Positions 53,223-63,915 are shown, numbered from the stretch's first letter. The stretch is DNA of 64,000 nt from Steinernema hermaphroditum (GCA_030435675.1 CM059622.1:14632001-14696000); one strand, 5' to 3'. Notes: a model not told the origin generated them from the letters alone. Program-made: numbers and translations.

Positions 53223-54506
53223 CGTGAGAGCACCACAGTAATCGCGCGCCTGGCAATCAGGGTAATCGCTGCGGGACCGTTCACTGGTATTTTTCGTCCG
53301 CTCTTTTTTCTTTTCCGTGCGATCTTTTTCCTTCTCGTGCGAGCGCACGCGAACGTCGGCGCGTTTCTCGCCCTGCTGCTGAATTCATCCGTCGTCATAT
53401 TGCTCGTTTTTCACCTTTACCTTGTTTGGAAATTGCGCGGACTGCGAATGCAGTGCGATGAAGGTGGCAAGTGTACTTTTCGCCGATAAAATCTGTTTAT
53501 GTATTGCACTCTCACTCCTTTGTTGCGAACGTCTGGCGCCGTGAAAAAAGTTACAAATCACAGAAATCTTTGAATAATCATAAGCGGGAAAAGCACAACA
53601 TGAGTACTCCGCGTGTAGTGCAACCCCAAAATGCAGCATTGATAAGTAGTTAAACAATATTTAGGGACAACTACATTGATAAGTTCGAAAAGTGGGCACC
53701 TTGTCATCGAGTCAACGAAATATCGAATTTACTGTAAAATAAAGTTACTGCCGATACCTACTGGTCTAGGCGATAGTGGTGCCTAAGTAGTACTTACCAA
53801 AGTTAATTCAAACTCCAAAAATACCTGCAGTTCCTGAGGTATAGGAGTGTGAAACGTATCAATGTTCAGAAACGATACCGCTCTTATACCGTATACAGCC
53901 GCCACTACTTTGATTTTCGAAATTGTTCAGACTCGCTGCAGGCGAGCGAAGCGAGTCCGTATTTACTTTTACGCATGGCCTAACATGCAGGCTTGGCTTA
54001 GGCTCCGGCTTAGGACTATGCCTATAGAGTTAAAGCCAGCCCGAAGGGCGAGCCCTGCAGTCTTGACAGCTTCGGCAAACCCCCGCTAGGCTTATGATGA
54101 GGCTTAGGCAACGGAAATTAAAGTAGTGGCACCGGACGGGGTCGAACCCGCGACTCTGTTATGCGCCCTAAATGATTCTGCGCCCTAAAGTCGTGGAGCC
54201 GATTTGGTCAATTTCAGCACAGATGTGATGGCGAATGCATACAGGGCACAAATCAGCAAGTAGGCCTAATCGATCAGCTCTACAAAGAGCCTCCAAAAGC
54301 CTGCACGCGAGTTCCAGGTTACTACAGAGCTGCGCTGATCAGCGCCCAGAAGATCAATACTCCGGCGAAAAAGGAGCAATTTTTTGGAGTCGAACTGCTT
54401 TGATTTTGTCTGTATATGTGAATCGGGTCTCACTACAAACGATGATTTTGGAAGCGAACCAAAAATGGACGTTACTCTGTTGTGTGCGCTGATAGGACAC
54501 CTGAAG
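53223..54506. other. repeat-rich stretch including an inverted MULE fragment
   Basis: 53742-53883 is the reverse complement of 48833-48968 (MULE 5' exon end with its GTAAGTAC donor). 53920-54110 is a low-complexity region rich in AGGCTTAGGC-type repeats. A tRNA-like 3' half (GGGTTCGACCCCGTCCGG, minus strand) lies near 54130-54160. No gene. Confidence 0.5.
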
Positions 54507-55013
54507 TCAAAAGCGATCCAGTCCCAGTCTTGTATTATTCTTCGTGTGGACCACCAGGTAGTCTTCCGAGTGTTGGTCGTAATAGCTAACCTCCAGCTGA
54601 TAGAAGTTGACATATCGTTGAAATACTTGAAAGTACTCATCGAGATCTTTGGGATAACCTCCAAAATTGTAGTAATGCGAACAATAGCAAAGACACTGTG
54701 CGTTCAGGAAAGGGATTAGTTTGTCGACAATTTCGTTCTTTGTAATGGAGGTTACCGTTCCATTGCTAGGATTATAGACCTCATCGTAAACGTCAATTTC
54801 GCTGATTCTGATAAAGCGACGGTCCATGGAAAGAAGTTCGCCGATCGATTTTGGAAGTTTCATATCATCAGGCATTTCGCACTCTCTTCGGATGTTACAC
54901 TTCCACTTTCCTGGCATATCTATCCCAACTGTGATTTCAAGAATACACATATTTTCGTCGCACTTCCCTGCAACAATCCTCCACAGTCTGGTCAGCTGTC
55001 TCGCTCCGAACAT
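54507..55013 (-). pseudogene. F-box-like family gene truncated at both ends
   Basis: The frame keeps LTRLWRIVAGKCDENMCIL to SEDYLVVHTKNNTRLG, residues about 28-185 of the family. At its 5' end the normal start and first 25 codons are gone and the upstream GAACATAACTAGATGCGCTT abuts the second helix directly, which indicates a deletion relative to the 50015 gene. Its 3' end breaks after NTRLG with unrelated sequence. The remaining frame is undamaged, so the truncation is recent. Confidence 0.75.
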
Positions 55014-55510
55014 AACTAGATGCGCTTATTGTATTAGGGGCTAGGTCATCACCACATAAACTCAAAACTCGACCGAGTACTGTCTCTGCTTACGAATCTT
55101 CTATGCCATTCGTCTACGTCCAGTTCAGTTCTACGTCTAGCGTAGACGTCTAGTTCAGTATTGGCGCGCAAATACTGCTGAAATGCAACTAGCAATAACA
55201 ACGAACTTCCACACAATTGGAACGAGGTGATCATTGTGGCAACAGCCACAACCAAGAACGACCTCTCACTCAACTCATTCGAGCGAACGAGAGATCGATT
55301 TTACGACCAACCCGATCGCTGGCGACAAAAATGAAAGACCCTATATCTGCAATCACGAGCGCTTTATTGTATGAGTCCGTTTGCATTACAAAACTAACTG
55401 TTTGGGCAAGACAAGATTTGTACATGGTGTTAGAGAGCAAAGTACAAGATAGCGGACGGCGTGAGAACACAATGTTGATGAAGCAGACCAGTGAACAAAA
55501 CGAAGACTGT
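55014..55510. other. intergenic stretch, no gene recognised
   Basis: It has short direct repeats of TACGTC(T/C)AG and GTAGACGTCTAG near 55105-55160. No coding exon was supported. Confidence 0.35.
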
Positions 55511-56832
55511 TTAACCAAAGCTGTGTCGCCGTCTTCCGTCAAAAGGCTTGGCAGCTAGCTCAATTAGAGGAGTGTCCAAAGATTTGTCTCGTTTACCATT
55601 TTTTGGCACAAGAAACTCGAGTATTTTGTGATCAGCGAAATCGAAAATATCATTACCGACACTTGTGACGATCACATCAGCGTTTGAGCTTAGAACAACA
55701 TCTACATAGTGCTCCTCGAAGTGCTCCTCCTCAGATGGCGTGGACAAGCCCTCCAGAATTTTTGTTGGTTCTAATTCAGCGAAGTCGATATCAGACTCAT
55801 CATCAGATGGTTCTTTTTCAACTCGTGGAGCTTGTTGAACCCCGATGTATCCTTGGCACTGTGGAGCGCCACAGTAACATTTTTGAGGCTCACTGAAGGA
55901 ACAACACAACTTGGTTACAATTTCTAATTATTCACTTACCCGGCAGATCTCCACTGGTAATTGAAAACAATCTCTTCTCCCTTTTTGATAGACCTCGTTG
56001 CGAAAAATCCGATCCTACAGCGCCGCTTGACCATCCAATTGTCAGTTTTGCAGTTAGGGTTGCATGAGTGGTTTATGAAACGAGAGATACTGCCGTATTT
56101 CGTTGCGTCAATGACATCTCCGACAGACGCTGACATAAAGTAGTGGTGGCGATGGTTAGGATCCTGTGCGTACATCCATCGGCGTCGGTAGTATTCGAGC
56201 TGTCCGATGAATTCACCCACGTACTCTGTGATGAAATCACCTCTACAACGACACAAAAGCATAAGCTTTTCAAATACGCAAAAACTCACTCGTCGATGTT
56301 GTCTGTGGCTCTTACACCCCAGCCCTTCTGAGGTCCGCAATAGAACGTCTCCACAGGAGCATATGCCTTCTAGAAAATTACGTGGATATAGTGGGCACAG
56401 TCGCAAACAACGCACCTTTTGGAACTTCTTGTTGGAACAATACTGCCCAGTTGGACATCTACTGCCACATTCGAACTTACTTGCCCTATTAACGCACGTG
56501 TCGCCGCAGCCTTTGTAATTCTCTGGAATCTTCTCAGGTAGCTTGCAAAAGCACGGAATAGACTTTTCCCCGGCATAGGTGTCTTCGTGAATCAGCAAAC
56601 TGTCGACTATCACGAAGTCGGGTAGCTTCGGCTGCACCCCGTTCAGCTGACTCTCAGGCGTCCTCGAATCGGCCTTCTGGGAAGGCGACGGCTCAGATGT
56701 CAACGAGGGAGGCGATTCGCTCTGCGGGGGCGACGGGACAACTGGCTCCACCTTCGCCTTCTTTGCGTTCTTCTTCTCTTGTGAAGCAGGCTTCGCCCGC
56801 TTCAGCGACTTTCGACTAGTCGACCGTGACAT
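55511..56832 (-). CDS. SETD2/Set2-like histone-lysine methyltransferase, compact (393 aa)
   Basis: Exons from high to low: 56416-56832, 56290-56369, 55940-56242, 55511-55892. The N terminus is Lys/Pro/Ser-rich with a nuclear-type stretch (KKNAKKAKVEP). AWS domain about residues 93-140: CFCKLPEKIPENYKGCGDTC, ECGSRCPTGQYCSNKKFQK. SET domain about 141-262: KGWGVRATDNIDEGDFITEY, HYFMSASVGDVIDATKYGS, SRFINHSCNPNCKTDNW and GEEIVFNYQW. Post-SET CYCGAPQCQGYIG follows. Cofactor-binding NHSCxPNC and the catalytic Tyr of FNYQW are present. The HYFM..IDAT and FQKKxYAPVE motifs resemble SETD2 (H3K36) more than ASH1 or NSD. It lacks the WW and SRI domains of full SETD2; the acidic C-terminal tail (DDESDIDFAELEPTK) is unlike the family. 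Probably nuclear H3K36 methylation; exact ortholog uncertain. Confidence 0.85.
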
Positions 56833-57545
56833 CGCAAGTGGCTCAGCAGCGGATGGAGGCGACCTACCTACGGAAAATTCGCGTTCAATGTCCGGTGAAG
56901 CTTCAGGCGATGGGGAATCCTCTACCTCCTAAAATTACTCTCAAATGCAAATGGCAATGCTGTGCAAGAATGGAAGCGATGCAAATTGCAGAACAAAGGA
57001 AAGCTGGGAACGCAAGTTCGATAAGTTCACACGTCGCACAAGGAATACAACACGACCGCTCCAGACGATGTGCTCCACGGAAATGAGACTTACTGCTTCA
57101 ACTCGCGAGTCATCTGTGTTCATTCTGGCTCCGTCGTGACGTCTATGTCGGCCGTTGCCGCGTTCTTTCCGAAGCGAAAGGTCGTCCGGCCGTCCAAACT
57201 CGAATCTTAGAAGGACCTGACTAGTAGTTCGGTCGGGAGAAGAACTCGAAAACGATTGAAGTCATATACCTGAAAAATACATTAAAACAGAGCAAGGGAA
57301 GTAAAAAACAAGAGTCCAGCGAGAGAGAAATCACTAAGGCAACCGCGCTAAAGCAAATTAGCGAAGGCGAACACCGATATGGCGACGGCAAACTAAGAAC
57401 GTCACACAGGTCAGATTATAAGTATGAGCTGCACACGAAGATCCGCTGAGCTTACACAGTCGTTCGTGGATACGAAAATCTCACAGTGTGTTAGCTCACA
57501 CTGTGAAGCGGATGTGATGTGCTTCACACTCACACTCACACTCAC
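56833..57545. other. intergenic stretch between the SET gene and the glycosyltransferase fragment
   Basis: Plus-strand coding-like pieces lie near 56880-57220 (for example NGSDANCRTKESWERKFDKF), but no consistent exon chain was found. A CACACT microsatellite sits at about 57525-57548, at the donor side of the next gene. Confidence 0.35.
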
Positions 57546-58141
57546 ACTTTCGTGGATACGGCCCCAGATTGTCAGCGTTGTCCAACCCATTAGAATCGTG
57601 TCTTCTAAATACCGTACTCGCATATGCCAGATGGTCCTTTCGTCAACGGAAAATGTTGCACAATTGGGATGGTACCGATACATCACGAGACACTCCGCAA
57701 CCTAAAGTAATATGACATTAAAACCGACCACAGCATCGCATTCACCTTCACAACATCTGAACCTATCTTCACAGCTTCGAAGAAAAATTCTAGATCTTCT
57801 GGATGTCCCACGCGATGTGCCTCGTTGAATCCACCGACTGCATTGTAAAGAGATCGCGAGAGAAACCACGTAGGAGCAACTACAGTGGGACCATGGGATG
57901 TAAAGCGTTGAGTCAGAAGTTGGGAATCCAGCAGTTCATTGGCCCACTTGGTATACCGGACAGTGGCCCTGTCATCATTGCGGACAAAGTTCGATCCGCA
58001 TATTGTAAGCTCTGGTTGTGCAGCAGATAGAATACGATCAACTTGGGTCTGTATTCGGTTCCGGAAAGAAACGTCGTCAGCATCACAAAAGCACAGAAAG
58101 TGACCAGAACTTAAACCGAGAGCTCGCTTGTACCGATCTAT
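57546..58141 (-). pseudogene. B3GNTL1-like family 2 glycosyltransferase, 5' and 3' ends missing
   Basis: Exons 57746-58141 and 57546-57701 join in phase 0 across a 44-base intron. They encode the core of a GT-A glycosyltransferase: LGLSSGHFLCFCDADDVSFR (metal-binding DxD-type DADD), RYTKWANELLDSQLLTQRFT, HGPTVVAPTWFLSR, VGGFNEAHRVGHPEDLEFFF and LVMYRYHPNCATFSVDERTI. This order matches B3GNTL1 (UDP-GlcNAc transferase-like protein 1). The N-terminal nucleotide-binding half is absent: the expected upstream exon position is occupied by the gene at 58138. The 3' donor sits in a GTGAGT microsatellite and no later exon was recognised. It may be a partial gene, or the other exons may be too diverged to see. 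Confidence 0.7.
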
Positions 58142-59016
58142 CTGCGATCAAACCATAGCTTGTGCTTCTTGGGACACATGCAGATCCCCAAGTTCGTCGT
58201 AGACAACAGGACTTCGTCCTCCGCAAGGAATTCGACCACAAAGAAGTCCCGATAGTCGAGTGGCGACTTCCACGTCAAGATATTGCACCGTCCGCCTTTG
58301 TCCGCGACATGTAAATCCACTCTCAACGCCTTGAAGTAGTCCACAGCGAATTCTGGAGTAGCGCACATGTTGCGCAGATAGAGTTTCCTCTCCAGGAACT
58401 TTGCAAATAGCGAATCGAAAAATTCTTGGCTGAGCGGAACTTTGTTTTCTTCGGTGAGGGTTATTCTAGGCTTATCGTATCGGTCTAAGTATGTCTTGAT
58501 CAGAGGAACTGCGCCGTTGGGCCACCATCCGTATAGATTAAGCGAATCGAGAAGACCAGCTACGATCTGGGTAGTCACGAACTCTTCGCAGAAAGGCCCG
58601 TAGTATCCCATTTCCATGTATCGGAACGTGCAGGTGGAAGCGTTCAAAGCCCCGAAGAGAACTTCAGCAATCTTCGTCAGTTCTTTTGTGTGATTCCATT
58701 TACCGATGGATTTATGGCATGAATTCATGAAGCCATGGAAGTGGATTTGACCTCCGTTCCTCATCTTTCTGATGATGAAAGGCATCAGATCTTCCTTGGC
58801 GAACTTGGATGAGATCGTAGTCCATTGCTGTTCTGATCCATTGCCGATTCCCAAGCCGCCAATTACTTCATCATCCGGGAAGTCTTTTATGTCGTGAATA
58901 TAGCGAGTTCTGACGTGACCGTTCTCATTCGTTCCATCGATGAACCCGATCGAAATCATCCAATCGTCGCTTCCTTTGATCGGCAAAATGCCGACCATTT
59001 CTGCAAAGTACTTCAT
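58138..59016 (-). CDS. divergent F-box-like family protein lacking the F-box-like N terminus (292 aa)
   Basis: First ATG in the long frame is at 59016 (MKYFAEMVGILPIKG); the frame extends 8 codons further without ATG, and the next upstream in-frame codon block holds a stop. It aligns to the family from the first strand segment on: KEDLMPFIIRKM for ELVEKLIPFLN, GPFCEEFVTTQIVAGLLDSL for the SEDYLVAQTKNN region, FFVVEFLAEDEVL at the end. The MD.VPYKFC start was not found upstream, so either an N-terminal exon is missed or the domain is lost. Its stop codon (TAG at 58138-58140) lies across the acceptor of the glycosyltransferase exon that starts at 58141, a very tight junction. Confidence 0.55.
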   Translation of the reverse strand: MKYFAEMVGILPIKGSDDWMISIGFIDGTNENGHVRTRYIHDIKDFPDDEVIGGLGIGNGSEQQWTTISSKFAKEDLMPFIIRKMRNGGQIHFHGFMNSCHKSIGKWNHTKELTKIAEVLFGALNASTCTFRYMEMGYYGPFCEEFVTTQIVAGLLDSLNLYGWWPNGAVPLIKTYLDRYDKPRITLTEENKVPLSQEFFDSLFAKFLERKLYLRNMCATPEFAVDYFKALRVDLHVADKGGRCNILTWKSPLDYRDFFVVEFLAEDEVLLSTTNLGICMCPKKHKLWFDRR

Positions 59017-59241
59017 GGACAGTTGAATGAAACTCGCCACAAAATGGAAGCAAAGGGTCGCAAGGGCAGTTTACAGGGAGAGCTCTCTTCCTAAAGTCAG
59101 AGCCTTGCAATTCTTTACAAACACGTCATTCTAGCCCTAGATTGCATGTGTTGATATCTGCGCGCGCAAATTTCAATCGCGGCAAGACCGTTTCGAGGCC
59201 TGGCACGTTCGTTGGTGAGTTTCGAAAACGGCAAAGGAGAT

Positions 59242-59613
59242 GGCTCTATTAGGGAGAAGTGACCAAAACTATACCGATCTTGACAGAATGGTATTTATTT
59301 TGGCAGAACTATACCGATCTTGACAGAATGATATCGATCTTGACAGAATGGTATTTATTTTGACAAAACTGAATTTAGATTGACAAAATGGTAATTATTT
59401 TGACAAAACCAAATTTCACTGACAAAACGTTCTTTAATCTTTAACTACTACTAAGGCTGATCTATGATTTTGTCGGTGAAATGTGGTTGTGTCAATTTAA
59501 ATTCAGTTTTGTCAATCTAAATTCAGTTTTGTCAAAATAAATATCATTCTGTCAAGATCGATATAGTTTTGTCAAGATCGGTATAGTTTTGGTCACTTCT
59601 CCCTAACAGAGCC
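59242..59613. mobile_element. inverted-repeat transposable element, 372 bases, 8-base target duplication
   Basis: Ends are GGCTCTATTAGGGAGAAGTG and, in reverse, GGCTCTGTTAGGGAGAAGTG. Arms consist of repeats of TTGACAAAACT / CGATCTTGACAGAATG types. AAGGAGAT occurs at 59234-59241 and 59614-59621. The 8-base duplication fits hAT-type (or Mutator-type) insertion. It is non-coding, hence non-autonomous. Confidence 0.85.
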
Positions 59614-59859
59614 AAGGAGATCAGTCTCTGAAACTGCATCTTCATGATTCGACGGTTTAAGTAAATACGATATCAGTAGATACCAGCCACCTAAGGTCGT
59701 CGCGAAAGCATGGTCAGATGCGTCTGAACCAGTGATGCCGACGAGTCCGAAACGAGTCCGCAAACGTGTCCGCCGACATGTGGTCAAAAGTTGTTAAACA
59801 AAAATAACAGCTCACCGCTTTCAGCAACAAAGAGGCAAGGGTCAAAAGGCGATCGTCGT

Positions 59860-60600
59860 TCTGAGATGGTCACAAAAACAAAAGCGCTCACTTTTGCAGC
59901 ACGCGTCGCGATCAGTGATCGTAAAGCATTCGCGCTTTGTTCTCACAATCGTTTGGGAAAAAGCGCAGAGATCACACATGTCGAGCGGGTCCCACCTGGA
60001 AGGCCCTCACCGTACCCCGTATACATTGAGAACTTCGAGACTGTTCGAGGAAACATGTATTTCGACAATCTCATCTTTACAACGGACCTAAAGGAAATCC
60101 TAAAGGATTTCCCAAAAATCGATCGCGCAAAGAATGAGGATCTCAAAGTTTTGGGAATCATGTGGAAATCCAAAGCCGACGTCATCAGCGCGAAAGAGGC
60201 TGTTAGCAGACAGCAATTGGCGCCACTCTACGATCCGTTAGGATTCATGGTACCATTTCTACTACCAGTTGGCCATTCAAAATATCCGCAAAAGCCTCAA
60301 AACAATCAGAGGAGGATCGCCGATTGTGGATGACCACTTTCGAGGAAATTCGTGACTACGAAAAAAATCGGCCCCGAAACACAAAAGGCACAGGCCCTCA
60401 CAGACTAGTCGCGCTGAGGTCATGTGCACCATGCTCAAGCCATTTCAATCTGGTATCAGAAACGAGGAAGTGTGCACAGCAGTCTTCCAGAAACTAGTAG
60501 AAATCGCAGACCCGCTCTTGGCGAGATCACATCGAGCACTAATCGAGCGATTGCATCAGAAGCTCGTGTCAAGAAAGATGAGCTCAAAAAGACATGAACA
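59860..60600 (+). pseudogene. BEL/Pao retrotransposon pol fragment
   Basis: One frame contains KNEDLKVLGIMWKSKADVIS and REAV-like SRQQLAPLYDPLGFMVPFL, the conserved region after the reverse transcriptase in BEL/Pao polyproteins (VLGxxWxxxxD..I.YDPLGLxxP). MYFDNLIFTTDLKEILKDF upstream corresponds to the reverse transcriptase YVDDxL region, with FDN at the catalytic site. Stops and shifts follow at about 60333. No LTRs were recognised. Confidence 0.7.
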
Positions 60601-61690
60601 TCGATGACAGAAACGGCATTCTGCGTTGAGGAGGTCGACTAGATCTAACTTCAGACGCTAACTACCCAGTGTGCGTCGCTCCTCACACAACGTCCGCCAA
60701 CTGGGCCAGAGAAGAAACCGAGATCGAGACTGCACGGCTCTGATCGAGATCGGGATCGACGATTTTTCGAGCTTCGACATCGGGATCAGGGATGTGCACG
60801 AGACTTTTTTGAGACTTTTTTAAAAGAATTTCGTGTCAATGCAAAGTAATGCTGAATACAGTTTAAGACAAAATTGCTTTATACGGTTCCAGTAATTCCC
60901 CCAGAAGGCGTTACGCGACGGTGCACTTTTCGGCACGATGATTTTGCTTTTAAGCTCATGTTTCATCAAATTCGATTTTGAGTGTCGAGTCATGAGACCC
61001 GAAGCCCTCAAGATTCGTAAATCGAGACACAACTGAACTCTTAATTTTTTTTCTTTTCTGCGTTTTCGACTGACTTTAAATATCTTGAGATATCCCATAG
61101 TTTTATGACTCGTACTTCTTATCTTCCATTCTCCGACAACCTTATGAGCAAAGAAAGCGTCTTGCATGAATAACATGCATGTGACAGCTTACTCGGAATT
61201 TGTTAATTGTGGCATTGCCAGAACAGGAAATGCAAAAACATTAAAGTTTTTTTAAAAAATACATAACCGAACGTCTATGCTCACAAAAGGAATTTGCGGA
61301 GATACTCGGAAGATACTCTGAAAGGTGTCGGAATTTCGGGAATTTCGGCACCATATCGGTGTAATTTCGCACGTTTGAGCGAGTTACCTTCGAGACCTTC
61401 TGCTCCACGATGCCCCAACGCGAAAATCGAACATCCTTAGCAATCTTTGCTCTACAACGCCCGGTGAGCGGTCCCGCAGCAGTCCAAATTTTTCAATGTG
61501 CCGTGAGAATGACCTACTGGAGCCTAAATTGCAAGTTTCTTTCATTCTTCATCGTTTAAGGAATCACGAGATCAACAAAAGTCAGCTCTCGAGAAGTTTC
61601 CGCGTTGACCTCAGGCTCTCTTGGGGTAAAAGTGAGCCTGGTTGTGCAAATTCCTCCTTGTGGATGAAGGGCGTCAACATGCATCGCAGA
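60601..61690. other. intergenic stretch, no gene recognised
   Basis: A/T-rich. Frames at 60820-61176 and 61496-61786 lack domain or splice support. The segment from about 61690 onward is a copy of the interspersed repeat at 4020-4235. Confidence 0.35.
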
Positions 61691-61838
61691 ATTATTACTA
61701 TAGCAATTTCATACATCACTTGGTATTTCGCCATCTCGAGCTGCCAGAAAAATGAACGTCAGCATAGAATAAGCCTCCAACATTAGGAAGAATGCAATAG
61801 GAAAGCAGCAAATCGTAATGTAGTCTGAGAATCAATTG

Positions 61839-62163
61839 GGCATAAATCCGTTTCAACCGTCCCCCATTGCTTTCAACCCCCTGTCCCCCCTGAGATTTCA
61901 ACCGTCCCCTTTGGGATTTCGACCGTCCCCCTGGGATATCAGCCGTCCCCCTTGCGATTTCAACCATCCCCTCTGGGATTTCGACCGTCCCCCTGGGATT
62001 TCAGAGGGGACGTCAAGGCCACCGTCGAAATCTGAGCCCAGGGGGACGGTCGAAATCCCAGCTCATTTCAGAGGGGACGGTCGAAATCCCAAAGGGGACG
62101 GTCGAAATCCCAAAAAGGGACGGTCCAAATCCCAAGGGGGACGGTTGAAACGGCTTTATGCCG
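61839..62163. mobile_element. GC-rich fold-back element with tandem repeats, 325 bases
   Basis: The left arm carries repeats of GGGATTTCGACCGTCCCC, the right arm their reverse complements; ends are GGCATAAATCCGTTTC and its inverse. TCAATTG flanks both sides (61832-61838 and 62164-62170). The surrounding sequence aligns with 4020-4235, which lacks the insert, giving a natural empty site at about 4166. Confidence 0.8.
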
Positions 62164-62262
62164 TCAATTGTACTCAACAACGCACCAGCGAGTTTCACCC
62201 AGGGAGTAAAACTTGTGAAAATAAAAGATGTTTACTGAGTGACCCGTTTTCAGCTTAACAAC

Positions 62263-63315
62263 CTAATCGTACAAAGAAGATTGCATGTCCAGACCAGTAA
62301 AGACAAATTCAAAAGTTACATCCATCTCTGATCCCGGACTCTGAATGTATAGATCGGGACGCTCATCTTCTTCTTCCAACACTAATTTGCATGCAAGCTC
62401 CGGTGCACCTTCTTTCCTCCAACGAACAAGGAATCTCTTCTCTTTCTCATCCTCCACACGTTCTTCGGTCCTCGAGACGTCGTCTGGCACCGGCAAAGCG
62501 AGCAGATCTTCTTCGGTGACATTCGTGTTTGTACGGATATCGATGGGCTTCCCAGATTCGTACCACCACTTGAAGATAGTCTTTACGGTCTTCATAGTCA
62601 GCATCAGTCCTGCCATAATAATTTGTAGCTTCATCTTATTGCGAGTTCTCAGAAGTTCGATTAGGAGATCTTCAGTTCTCTCGGAGTATGGCCAGTCTGG
62701 AAGAGCTCTGAATCGCAAATCGTTCAACACGTAGTTGTTCTTCACTTGGGCCTCGAAGAACTCTTCAGATTCCCGACCACTGTAGGAGAGTTGCGTGTGT
62801 GCAAAAGTGACGTACCGCTTAAACATCTTCAGATATTCGGCGACATTCCCATAATAGCTAGGCGCAGAAAATTGACATTTAGATAGACTGCATAGAACTG
62901 CAGACTGCATGTTCAAGAAGGGTATTAGTTTTTTGACGAGGTCTTCTTTCGAGATGGCAATTATTGAACCTCCCAAGGTGTAATCGGGAGATTCGAAATC
63001 GTATTCATAGCCAACAGACACGCTGACAATTCTGACAAAACGACGATCGATGGCAAAAAGCTCGGCGAGCGATTGAGGAAGCTTCACGTCGTCCGGCCAT
63101 CCATCCATGTCCAAACATCCTTCCAGTCTGCAATACCATTTGTTTTTGGCGTTTTTCCAAACGTCCACCTTGAATTTCTGCATATTATCGGCGTACTTCA
63201 CTGCTGCTTTCTTCCAAATTCCCGTCACTTGTTTGGCCGTCTCTGCACAATCGTATCTTTGGATGTTCATCAGTCCAAAGACTTCTTCACAAAACTTGTA
63301 TGGAACAGAATCCAT
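62263..63315 (-). CDS. F-box-like family protein, MDSVPYKF subgroup (350 aa)
   Basis: Start chosen at MDSVPYKFCEEVFGLMN (63315); TTTCAG lies 13 bases upstream. It is the closest relative of the 423 gene (shared MDSVPYKFCEEV, RYDCAETAKQVTG, RSxEEFxEAQVKNN, TVKTIFKWWYESGKPIDI). It is about 20 residues longer because of an acidic C-terminal extension (LVLEEEDERPDLYIQSPGSE) and insertions near 110 and 145. Landmarks are ITGIWKKAAVKYADNM, LFAIDRRFVRI, DLVKKLIPFLNMQ and LPDWPYSERTEDLLIELL. The frame is undisturbed. Confidence 0.8.
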   Translation of the reverse strand: MDSVPYKFCEEVFGLMNIQRYDCAETAKQVTGIWKKAAVKYADNMQKFKVDVWKNAKNKWYCRLEGCLDMDGWPDDVKLPQSLAELFAIDRRFVRIVSVSVGYEYDFESPDYTLGGSIIAISKEDLVKKLIPFLNMQSAVLCSLSKCQFSAPSYYGNVAEYLKMFKRYVTFAHTQLSYSGRESEEFFEAQVKNNYVLNDLRFRALPDWPYSERTEDLLIELLRTRNKMKLQIIMAGLMLTMKTVKTIFKWWYESGKPIDIRTNTNVTEEDLLALPVPDDVSRTEERVEDEKEKRFLVRWRKEGAPELACKLVLEEEDERPDLYIQSPGSEMDVTFEFVFTGLDMQSSLYD

Positions 63316-63429
63316 CGCGGACCAATCTGAAAGTACTTCAGATAGTACTGTAGTCTGCGGATCCAAAGCGCGGAATATCCATGGTGATGCAGGATGTTGG
63401 CGAGCAGACACACAAACTACGCCTGTGAA

Positions 63430-63472
63430 CGCGTTTCAATCGATTCACACAAACCAGTACCATTCTCAACTT
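63430..63472 (-). promoter_or_regulatory. bipartite upstream block of the F-box-like family
   Basis: On the minus strand: ACAAGTTGAGAATGGTACTG, then GAATCGATTGAAACGCG. It keeps both half-motifs 120-155 bases before the ATG at 63315. Confidence 0.55.
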
Positions 63473-63605
63473 GTCCCCGACACGAATCGTAATTCTCATC
63501 CTGTATTTCGCGGCCAGGACCATTTCGACTTCACGACTTTATTGTAGGAATCGAAGGCATTACGCCTTGCATGACACCGAATAGTAGAGTTTTAGTGTTT
63601 ACAAG

Positions 63606-63915
63606 CGCGGCTGCGCGCGATTTCGCGCTTTTCGATGTACTAAGATGAAAACACCAATAGCCATGCGGGTGGCAAGATTGGTTATCACAAACAATGGCTA
63701 AAAAAAGCCAGACCTCGCGGCCTCAGTAACATGGTGGCACTAGAATGGTTGGATATCAGCTGTCTGTGTGGCTGATTGCGGACAGGCTTCGTTTGTAAAC
63801 GGACAGTGTCGGGTTCGGTTACCCTCCGGGTCCTTATTTTGTGTGGAAGAAAAATACACGGAAAAACACACAAACAGACCAACGGACCCGTTGGTTCTCC
63901 GTTAATATATAGGGG
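63606..63915 (+). mobile_element. composite interspersed repeat, copy 4
   Basis: Order on the plus strand: GCGGCTGCGCGCGATTTCGC, diverged unit CATGCGGGTGGCAAGATTGG, tRNA-like segment (GTGTGGCTGATTGCGGAC, GGGTTCGGTTACCC), short CA run, AGACCAACGGACCCGTTGG, ending ATATATAGGGG. Confidence 0.75.

Noticed and set aside
51733..53348. Proteins of 100-167 residues inside the palindrome
   Set aside because: Frames occur in mirror-image pairs dictated by the palindrome and show no domain or codon pattern.
54121..54170. tRNA gene on the minus strand
   Set aside because: Only a T-arm-like segment with B box is present; no matching 5' acceptor, D arm or anticodon arm can be folded.
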